NCBI GenBank assembly: GCA_001584585.1
Contig: LSYV01000022.1
Location: 270,463-311,466 of the forward strand
DNA from: Gonium pectorale
Lineage: Eukaryota; Chlorophyta; Chlorophyceae; Chlamydomonadales; Volvocaceae
Reading direction: 5' to 3'
DNA length: 41,004 bases
Shown here: in pieces, positions 22,449 to 31,206 of the stretch
How the letters are laid out: each line of letters begins with the position of its first letter
Position numbering within the stretch: position 1 is the first letter of the stretch
Position numbers and translations under genes: made by a program
The notes under the pieces: model-generated
Told to the model about the DNA's origin: nothing
Database searches by the model: none
The model's input: only the letters and a program-made list of their open reading frames with translations

Positions 22449-25416
22449 GCCATTGTTGGTCATCGAGCGCGGGGCCGGGGTCTGCGCCTTCCCGCGCACG
22501 GGTGGCTGTTTCGCTGGAGGTGTGGAAGGTAATGTCACGACAACATGGTGCGGCGTGTATGTGCGTGAGAATGCTAGCTCGCGCGGTGAAGTAATTCTTT
22601 TGGGATGTGCCGTATGTCTCTTGTCTGGCAAGGATAATCAATTGCGCCCTGCGCAGAGCCTGGCGCCGGCTACTTATCTCGGGTTTTTTGCCCCTTGGAA
22701 TCGATGCGGGCCTTCCGTCGCAGCGGTCTAACAAACCCAGACGCCCCAGGGCCTGAGTACGTGCCAGCTGCGACCGCCGATGTCGGAGGGTCCCCATACT
22801 TTGGATGCCGGCGTCCAGCCGTGTTCCTTTTATACGTATATATGACTCTTACGGCCTGCTTGTGACCGGTCCCGGGCCATGGCTTCTCTCTCTAGCCTCC
22901 TGGCCTTGCTTGTAGCGTGTTGCCTTGGCGACATAGTATATGTACAGCGCGTGGGCGTGCGGGGGCGCGGTTGGGCATTTGCAGTCTTGTGGCGGTATCC
23001 GTCTGCTACTGCTAATACTATTGTGATTCAAGCGCGCACGTGTGTATTGTGTACCGTTGGGTGTTGGCCCCGTATGTGTGCGTACGGCCTTGTCGTTGGT
23101 GCCGTTGGCACATGCGTTGTGTGTCATGTGTGTGCGGCGGCCCCCAGCACCTCAAGAGTAATTCTTTGTTGTGTTAGTTGTAGTTGATCGCGGCTGGTAC
23201 CCGCAACTGGATGGACTCCCCTTGGGTGGCTCCTTTGTATGGAAGCCGTTTGATGTTGGAGCACGCCGTTGTTGGTGACGGTGCTGTGAAGAAAAGGGGC
23301 ACCCGCCATGTGCCCTGGCGACCCATGGGTCAGTGCGGTATGCGGCATGGCACGGGTCCCTTCCTGCCTGACGCGTGTCGGTCCGTAGCTGCCTCGCCTT
23401 AGGCCGCTTAATAGCTATCTACGTCACATTTTCTCCCTTGGGCCATGCGTAGAGTGCTGAACGTGGCGTGGCGGGCGTTGCGCGGGGCGTTGGACGTGGT
23501 TCCGCAGTCGCTGCACTGTGCCCTGCGCGTACCCATTGTTGCCTAAGCAGAATTCTTTGGGGTTCCTAAGTTTACTGGGTACTCGCAGCTTACTGGGTAC
23601 GACATAATTACTGCCTGGTACGGCACACACGCTTGTGTTCGCGTCATGTGGCGGTCGCGTCTTGTCCTGAGGGTCCCTGCCGAAAGGAACAAAGGGGGCC
23701 CTGGGGGGGTTTGAGAGCAGAGAGAGGGACTGAGCGAGAGAGCGTCTCCGGCGGATCCCCAACCTGCGTGAGGTGCGCGGTCCGTGCGTAGGTGCCAGGC
23801 CGAAGGGGCGACCGTGGGGGGAACGTTAAAGGTTTGCGGTGCCCCTATGGCGGCGGTCCCGGCGGACCGGCCGTGCCCAATGCCTGCCTGCGAGTCGGAC
23901 GGGCAAACGCGTGGCGTGGCGCGTGTCGGCGTGTATCTAACTCGAACTCGTATGAGGGGAGCTACCGGTAGGACCACTGCCATCCCTTCCCTGCTGCGCC
24001 CGAGGCAAGCGGCGAGGAGGCGAACTTTGGGGTCGGCCCACCGCTTGCAGTGACTCTTTGCATCTGTTACGCATCGATACGCATGGTGAATCCACACCCT
24101 TGTAACATACCTTCCCAACCCGGCACCTCTATCCCGAGTCCCATGCAGAGGAGGTGTACGTGTACGGGAGCGTAAGTACGGCACCCAACCGTGCGCCTGA
24201 TGCATACGTGTGCTTAGTGCCTTAGGCTCGCGTCGAACGCGCGTGCAGCTTCGGCGGAGGCAGGAGCCGATTGGCACACCACGGAAGGTGGCAGATCGAT
24301 GAGCCTGGCCGTGAAGGGCCCCTCCCGCCCAGGCGCCGCCTGGGTTCGCAAACTGCTACACATCAGTCCACGGGCGCTTTGAAGTTTGAACCCATACGCC
24401 TCGTCACGCGAAGGGTACCGCGAACCATACGCCCCCCGGGCGGCCGCATGTGATGTCCCAGAGCAACACCTTCATGCTTTTCGGGAATGGCCCCGCCGTA
24501 AGCAAGCTGAAGCTCTGAGGATACGAATTGCCACGGCAAGCTGAGCTATACGACGACAACAACACCGCAGCTCGACCTTGACAGCTAGCGGTCCACCAGG
24601 TGAAGTTAAGCAAACCGGGTAAGCTGGGAAGCCGGGCTCGGGGGGGGGGGCGGGACGAACGTCACAGGTCTTGCTCTGTGCCCGCCCGCCGTATTGGAAA
24701 CGTCGCGCCTTCGCGCGCGTATGGCCGCAGAGGCGGGCTCCCTTTTTCTGTGCAGGTTTCTCTGTTTTATACTGTCGTGGCGTCTGCATAACGGTGCAAT
24801 GCCGTACAGCTTTATCCATGCAGCAAAGTCTCAGACTCTTGCGACGAGAGGCTGTCGTACGGTACGTAAGCGCTGCACGGTGTACGCCTTGCTGCAGTTG
24901 CTGGGAGGAGGGGAATGGCGGGGGCAAGAGGGCCGGGTCGCACCGCTGTTTGCCTTGTGCACAGCCTTGGGAGTCATCCGAATGCCCGCAAGACAGTGCC
25001 GGCCCCAGCCAACCGATTAAAGCAACAGACAGCCGGAGAAGGCGGATGTAACGGCTGTAACCGCGTACAGCACAGGCATTCCGGAGCCGACGACCTTCTG
25101 CACGTGTATTGCGTGTACGCGGTGTACCCAGCGATTTGCCGCGCAACGCAAACCGCTTGACTCACACAAAGCTGTCGAACGCAGCCGCAATCGCACATCC
25201 GCGGATCTAGCGCCATGCAACGCCGGCACGTGCAACCGACCGGACCGGGCCCCCTAGCCCACACCACCCGTGACAGCTCGGTCAACGCAGGTGCAAGTGC
25301 TGGCAGTAGCGCCAGCGCGCTATCGCAAGCGTACAGTGCGTACGGCGGGCTTGCAGCTCTTGCGGTCTGGCGGGTGACAAGACAGCTGGATGGGCTGCAC
25401 CGTGCAAACCCATGCC
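22445..25416. other. Intergenic, no gene seen
   Basis: No supported coding sequence on either strand. The longest frame confined here is minus 23543-24277 (244 codons), with no motif and a composition like the flanking non-coding DNA. A small direct repeat of TTACTGGGTAC occurs near 23571 and 23591. Confidence 0.45.
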
Positions 25417-25468
25417 GCGCCGTACAGCTGACTCCATCACGAGCGCCGTACAGCTGGCTCCATGTTGT
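25417..25468. repeat. Two-copy 26-bp tandem repeat
   Basis: GCGCCGTACAGCTGACTCCA and its downstream copy GCGCCGTACAGCTGGCTCCA start 26 bases apart (25417 and 25443). The tails diverge. The repeat lies just downstream of the malate dehydrogenase stop and may be in its 3' UTR. Confidence 0.75.
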
Positions 25469-25673
25469 GCTTGTTTCTCGTGTGAACGATGCCTTCCGGC
25501 AAAGCAGCGCCCTGCGCACCTCGCGCCTGATTCCCCCATTCCCGCTCCGCGCACCCCGGCCTTGCCCGCGGGCCCTCGCGGCCTCCCGGCCTGGTACCCT
25601 CCCCAACCTCCCACCTCCGCCTCCAGCCCTGCACTCCCCCTTCCCAGCGCCCCGTGCGCCCCCCGCCCCGCCG

Positions 25674-28600
25674 CTATTCCTTCCGCTCCGCCAGGCACTG
25701 CAGCGCCAGGTCGCGCTCCTCCTTGAGCTCCGCCTCCGTGGTGCGCATGCGGGAGCGGGAGGCCTCGTCGATGGGCAGGCCTGAGGAGGCAGTGGCGGTG
25801 GCGGTGGGGTTGGGGTCACGAGGTCGGAAAAGTGTTCCGAGGCCTGAGGCGCATGCCGTCCCATTCCCACCCGGCTGATAACGGGGCCGGGCAACGAAGG
25901 CGAAGGAAGGGGGTGGTTTTCCGCGCCTGAGCAACCGGATCCAAGGACCGGGCGCAGGGCGGGGCTGGGGAGCAGCCCGCGGCCATCCAGCAGCTGCAGC
26001 TGACGGCCTGCGCCCACGGCCAGCAAGTGGGGCCAAACCCCTCCTTTCCACCGCCCCATCCCAGCGAGCTCCCTCACCCGTTGGCTCCGCACCCTGCCCA
26101 AACGCCCCACCCGTTTCCCATTCCGTATTACGCCCCACCCTCCCCCACCCTTGAACCCGCCCCACTTCCCAAGCCTCCCAACCCCACGTGCCCTACCCCC
26201 CAGCTCGTCCACCCGCCCGCCTTCCCGTCCACCCTCACCCGCCCGTCCACCCTCATCCCCGCTTTCCCGTCCACCCTCACCCGCCAAGCACGCCAGGCAC
26301 ACACACTCACCCTCCACCACCTTCCACTGCCCCCCGGCGCAGGTGACCGGGTACGAGTACACCAGCCCGGGCTGCACGCCGTACGCGCCCTCCGAAACCA
26401 CGCCCATGGACGTCCAGGCGCCGGCGGGGGTGCCCCGCAGCCAGTCGCGCACGTGGTTGCACACGGCGTTGGCGGCCGAGAGGGCGGAGGAGAGGCCGCG
26501 GGCCTGGCGCGCGGGGTGAGGGGCCAGGGCACAGGGGTCGGGACTTCGGGCATAGGCTGACAGGATTGGAGGGCGGGAGGGAAGGGCGGGAGGGAGGGCC
26601 GACCCGTACGCACCACCTCCTCCTTTGCCACCACCCCCTCCCTCGCTGCTGCTGCGCGACGAAACGCCTTTGTCCCCACGCAAAAGTGGCACCCAAAGAG
26701 CCCTCCTCCCGCCTCGCTTCGCCTCGTGCCCGCCCGGGTCCGAAAGGTACGCGACACGCCTCTCACACCACGTCCGCATCGCGCCGGGCCACACCGTTCC
26801 GCACCATTCCGCACCATTCCCCCTCCCCCCACCACCACCGCCCCTGCACCGCCCCTGCACGGCACGGCACGGCACCGCACCGCACGGCACCGCACCGCAC
26901 GGCACCGCACCGCACGGCACCGCACCGCACCGCACCTTGATGATGGCCGCGCCCCGCTGCTGCACGGTGGTGATGAACTCCCCGTCCAGCCAGGCGTCGT
27001 CGCCCACCGCGGCGCGGATGGGCTTGCCGCCCGCCGACCCGTGGTTCACGTCGGGGTACTGCGTGGACGAATGGTTGCCCCAGATAATCACGTTGCGCAC
27101 GGCCGACACGTGCGAGCCGGTGCGCTCAGAGATCTGCGGTCGAGAGGGTAGGCAAGGGGGGCGGGGAGGGCGGAGGGGGGCGAGGGAAGAGGTGAGCCGG
27201 GGAGAGGGGCCACGGAGGGGGCAGGCAAGGGGTTAGTGAAAAGGAACCCGGGGTCGCGTCGGAGACACTGAATCGCATACACAAATGGAGGAGCTTCCGA
27301 GCTTGTGGTGGTCATGGTAGGCAAGGGGTGGGCATGACCGGTAGGGGCCCAAAACGAGGAGTAATGGAGAGTGGGAGACGGGAAACGGGTAGTGGGGCCG
27401 GGGATGGCGAGCGTGTATGTCGTTCAGCGGGAGCCAGGAGGGGTCCGGGGCACGCAGGAGGCGGCAAACGCCTGCGGGTTCCGCCGGCCCTGTCTTCTGG
27501 AAGAAAGGAGTCTGGGTGGGATCGTACGTATGGCTTGTTGACCCTGCCCTCGCCACGGGACGGGACGGGGCGGGGCCGGTCGCGTCGGTACCCATGCGCC
27601 GCGAGGCCGGCGGAGGTTGCGGCAGGCAATGAGCGACAGAGCAACACGGCTACAGAGTCATCGGCATGCTGCTGTGCGGCGGGCGGGCACGGCGAGCGCG
27701 CAAGGCAGGCAGCAGGGGGAGCACACACGCTGGCGAGCTGCCAAAGCCGCCAGGACACGCAGACGCGCGACGAGGCCCTGGGGAGGATCCACAACGCTGT
27801 GCTTGAGCGCGGCCCCCGCCCTCCCTCCCCCGCACCCGCTCTCGCCCCCCCCCCGGCCCGGCCCCGCCGCACCTGTCCCAGCGCGCGGTTGTGGTCGAGG
27901 CGCGTGAGGCAGGTGATGTTCCGAGGCGGGATCGAGGGCGCGTTCTCCGCCAGGATGAGCGCGTTGGTGTTGGCGGGGTTGGCCACCACCACCACCTGCG
28001 GACCACCGCCGGAAGGGGTTGGGGCCTCCAGGGGTGGGCCCAAGGTGTGCCAAGGGCTGTTGGGCCCGACCGCAACACTCCACGTCCACTGGTGCGTGTA
28101 CGCACATAACACGCGCACACATCTCCGGCCACCCCAGCCCTTGCCGCCCCAACACCTTCCCGCCCCAGCCCCTGTCGCCCCACCTTGACGTCCTTGGACG
28201 CGTTCTCCGCCAGGGCCGCCGCCTGGCTCTTATATATGGACACGTTCTTGGCCATCACGTCCTTGCGCTCCTCGCCCGCCTTGCGCGGGTAGCCGCCCAC
28301 CATGACCGCCACGTCCACGCCGCGGCAGGCGGCGGCCACGTCAGTGAACGTCAGCACACCTGCGGGTGTGTGTATGTGTGTTGAAAAGGGAAACGCATAC
28401 GACGAGCGTAAGCGCGAAAGTGATGGCGTCGGTGTAGGACCCAGCTCCGGAGGCAGTCGAAGGGGCGATGTCCCTGCACGTTAGTTTGGCGGCGACCACC
28501 ACCGTGTGTATGTGTGTATGTGGAGGTGAATGGGGGGTCGCAATCGCGGTCGGAAATGCGCCCTGATTGGCCTTCTGTCGCTCACCTGCGCACTTCCCGT

Positions 28601-30021
28601 CCCCTTTTTCTCCAATTTAATCCCCCTTCCTTCCTTCCCCTCATAAAACTCAACACAGAGCACAGGGCCCTGCCGACCCAAAACGCCCACGCCCACCCCC
28701 ATCGACCCACCCTCCAGCAGCGTGCGCACCGCCCCACCCACCAACTGGGATCAAGTCGTCAACATGCAACGGCCACGTACCTCCTGTGCCCACGCCCCCG
28801 GCAGCGGGTGGGGCCCCTCCAGCAGCTGCCCCCACATCTGCCCATTCCCTCCCCCTCTCCCTCTCCCTACCCCTTTACCCTATCCTCGGTGCATAATTCA
28901 CCATCCCCCCTTTCTCCATCCCCCCCTCTACACCCCCACATGATTCTACATGCCACTCCACATTCCTCCTCCCTCTTCGCAGGTTTCTCTCTTCTTTCAT
29001 CCCCATCCACGTCCTCACCGTTCCCCTCCACCCCGCAGTTGCGCCGCAGGGCCACCAACGGCCCGACCCAGTAACAACCGGCCCGACCGACCCTCCGACC
29101 CACCCTCCAGCAGCGGGTACGCCCCGTCCACCAGCTCCATGCGCAGCCCCTCCAGCGCGTTCTTGGCGGGCTCCAGATCCAGCAAGTGCAGGATGACGGG
29201 CTGCGGGGCGATCGGAGAGCACACATGCGCTTTCTTTGGGCCGGTGTATGTGTGTGTTGAAAAGGAAAACGCATACGACGAGCGTAAGCGCGAAAGTGAT
29301 GGCGTCGGTGTAGGACCCAGCTCTGTATGTGTGTGTGTGTGTGTGCGCCGGGTTGGGGGCACTGGATGGTCGTAATGTGTGCAAGGGATCGGGCGAGCTG
29401 GGGAAGGGGCAGCGAAGCAGGTGGCAAATGGCGGCATGGATGTGCAAGGGGGTTTTGTATTGGTACGCGTAAGCCGAGGGGGCTTAAGGTCCTGCAGGTA
29501 ACGGCCTAGGGGCGGAGAGAACGGTAACGGCCTGGGGGCGGAGAGAAAGGTACCGGCCTGGGGGCGGGGGTGCTGGGGTCCGGGGACAGAGGGGGTGTAG
29601 CCTATCAAGCGCGTTACCTCAAGTGTATGGAGTACCGCACGCGACACCTACCTGGTCGGGTCCCAGCATGTTGCCGGTAGCAATCTGAGGAGCCAGAGCG
29701 TAACCAATTTGTCCTGCACGGGCGTCAAAACGTTTCGCACGTGATGCTGCTGTTGCATGATGCCGGACTCTAACCCGGAAGCCCAGCCTGTTAGCCCTTA
29801 TCGTTTATAATTGGACATCAACTCGTTTCGTTTGATATCTAGCGGCCCGCCTTCAGGCTCCTGGCGTCCCCCGTCGCACGCTCACCAGCAGCCCCTGTCA
29901 CCAGGACGCGCAGGGGCGCCCTTCGCCTCAGCTTCAGCAAATATCGGACGCTGAGGGCCAGGCCTGCGCCAAGGAGCGCGGCCCCCGACAGCGCAAAGAA
30001 GCTGGTAGACCTAGCGGGCAT
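25674..30021 (-). CDS. MDH: Malate dehydrogenase, cytosolic-type family, with N-terminal hydrophobic segment
   Basis: Catalyses malate + NAD(P)+ to oxaloacetate + NAD(P)H. Exons in transcript order: 30021-29886, 29713-29652, 29200-29104, 28359-28184, 27995-27873, 27133-26936, 26503-26311, 25780-25674; phases agree throughout and give 363 residues. Residues 41-50 are the dinucleotide loop [23 protein letters not shown] (from 120) is the substrate-binding mobile loop, [10 protein letters not shown] starts near 161, TRLDHNR (188-194) holds the substrate Arg and proton-relay Asp, and the catalytic His is in [14 protein letters not shown] (His219). The SMGV and GLPIDE blocks complete the C-terminal domain. 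This is the cytosolic/NADP-MDH-like branch; the Cys-bearing extensions of light-regulated chloroplast NADP-MDH are not visible. Residues about 8-29 are strongly hydrophobic, followed by LKLRRR, resembling a signal anchor or targeting peptide. Start chosen at 30021 for its GCAAAATG context; in-frame ATGs at 30153 and near 30093 would add residues with UTR-like composition. Confidence 0.94.
26861..26935 (-). repeat. 15-bp tandem repeat starting at a 5' splice site
   Basis: In transcript orientation, the malate dehydrogenase intron after exon 27133-26936 begins GTGCGGTGCGGTGCGGTGCC and continues with several GTGCGG and GTGCC units, to about 26861. The first unit is the donor itself, so the array offers several near-identical donor sequences in a row. 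Confidence 0.85.
27239..27318. repeat. Dispersed repeat, copy 2 (first copy at 15061)
   Basis: In the malate dehydrogenase intron 27134-27872, the stretch through TCGCGTCGGAGACACTGAAT and CGCATACACAAATGGAG to CTTGTGGTGGTCATGG matches 15061-15128. This copy carries a few extra bases (GCTTCCGA). Confidence 0.75.
28366..28447 (+). repeat. Microsatellite-flanked intronic repeat, copy B
   Basis: A GTGTGTGTATGTGTG tract leads into TTGAAAAGGGAAACGCATAC, GACGAGCGTAAGCGCGAAAG and TGATGGCGTCGGTGTAGGAC. In malate dehydrogenase transcript orientation, the inverted core and CA tract end only a few bases before the acceptor of exon 28359-28184, so the element supplies the pyrimidine-rich stretch upstream of that splice site. 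Confidence 0.92.
28703..28746 (-). repeat. Partial duplicate of malate dehydrogenase exon 3 and its donor
   Basis: The 20 plus-strand bases CGACCCACCCTCCAGCAGCG occur here (28703-28722) and at 29096-29115, where they span the end of exon 29200-29104 and its splice donor. Similarity continues weakly for about 20 more bases into exon sequence. The duplicate lies in the next intron and keeps the donor GGTGGGT, but no matching acceptor or full exon is evident. Confidence 0.75.
29244..29346 (+). repeat. Microsatellite-flanked intronic repeat, copy C
   Basis: The core TTGAAAAGGAAAACGCATAC followed by GACGAGCGTAAGCGCGAAAG and GTAGGACCCAGCTC (29257-29322) has GT/TATGTG tracts on both sides. It is nearly identical to copy B and lies in malate dehydrogenase intron 29201-29651. 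Confidence 0.92.
29497..29573. repeat. Tandem repeat, three 26-bp units, in malate dehydrogenase intron
   Basis: Units begin GGTAACGGCCTAGGGGCGGA, GGTAACGGCCTGGGGGCGGA and GGTACCGGCCTGGGGGCGGG at 29497, 29523 and 29549. The third unit is diverged at its end. The array lies in intron 29201-29651. Confidence 0.9.
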
Positions 30022-30740
30022 TTTGCAACGACGAGACTGGCTAAGCAGGCTGAACGTTTTACGCTTCAGCAAAAGATGTACTGAGCGCTTGAGCATATGA
30101 CAACGATAGCGCTGTAACCGAGGTCGCAACAACTGACACAGTTGACACTCCAAGTCTCCAACCGCTCATTTCCGACTACACGCGGTCCCTGGCCTTTCGA
30201 CTTCCCTTCCTGTATTTGGAAGTCAAATTTCCGGGGCGGCCGAGGGAACCCCCTCTGTCCCTTCAACCGCTAACACAGAATACATAGCAACACATGTGCA
30301 TGTCTACAGCCTCATGGTCCTCGTAAGAGCATGCAACAGACATGCCTGGGATTCAGTGGGGCATGCGCTCTGCCCACCCCACCCCCCCACGGGAGCCTGA
30401 CGCGCCAGCGCGCCCTCCCAAGATCCGCCATTGCAACGCCCCCCAGCCCCTCGCCACCAACTAGAGCGCCACCATTTGCAGTGGTTCCGCGGCGCGTGGG
30501 GACGCCCTGAAACCCAATCGCCAACCTCCCGGCCCGTGCCCAGGCCTGCGTACGCGTAGCGCCGGCACAGCCCCACAACCACCCCGCCGCGTGCCCTCCC
30601 GGCCTTCTTAGGCCTGACTTATGCAGTTGGCACTCTCAACACAGCGCGACACAGCATCCCTCAAGGAGCCTCGTATTGTGCCCCGACGCGCGCCGAGCAC
30701 TCTCATCCATCCCCCGCCCTCTACCCCTCACGGCCTCCAC
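30022..30740. other. Intergenic between malate dehydrogenase start and transporter 3' end
   Basis: This holds the promoter and 5' UTR of malate dehydrogenase (minus strand). The part next to 30021 is AT-richer than the exons, as expected of a 5' flank. I see no clear TATA box and no further gene. Confidence 0.5.
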
Positions 30741-30745
30741 TTACA
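30741..30745 (-). terminator. Likely poly(A) signal TGTAA of the amino-acid transporter
   Basis: Plus-strand TTACA reads TGTAA on the transporter strand, the usual polyadenylation signal of Chlamydomonas-type algae. It lies about 460-570 bases past the possible ends of the transporter reading frame. The assignment rests on position alone. Confidence 0.45.
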
Positions 30746-31206
30746 GTAACTGTGGCACCTCCCAAAGTCGTCTCATGCTCTCCTCAGGGCAACACGCCCT
30801 CCGGCCGCAAACGGGCTGGCGGCTAGGCCGTCCGCGTTCCCTCCACACAGGCTTCCTCCGTGCAAGCCGTCCATGTTCCAAGCCGGCGCCGCTACCGTGC
30901 TGAGTGGGGGCATGGAGAGCTACCTTCCTGTCCCTCCCATGCTCCCCCTCAAGGACCAAACACCGCTCTCACTCTCACGTGTATGCCCTCACGACCGCTG
31001 GACGGGGGCGGGGGCCAAGCCCGCTCAACCCGGCAACCCACCAGACTGCCTTGGCTCGCCACATGTCCCAAAGTGCGTCCTTCGGAGCATCTTACGGCAG
31101 TCCGTCAGCGGAGCGCGCGTCCGCACAGCTCCCAGTCCCCACCCGCACCTGTTCCCCCTCACCTCCTTCCTCTGTACCAGACGTGGCATCACACAATCCC
31201 CTTCAC

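Noticed and set aside
23571..23601. Two copies of TTACTGGGTAC
   Set aside because: Two 11-base copies about 20 bases apart are too short to call an element or regulatory site.
24380..24400. Possible tRNA T-arm (GGGTTCAAACTTC on the minus strand)
   Set aside because: The arm does not pair properly and no D-arm, anticodon arm or acceptor stem can be drawn around it.
24974..27109. A 711-codon minus-strand frame
   Set aside because: It covers two true malate dehydrogenase exons in different frames plus introns and intergenic DNA. Only 27133-26936 and the other listed exons carry family motifs; the rest is Gly/Arg-rich chance frame in GC-rich DNA.
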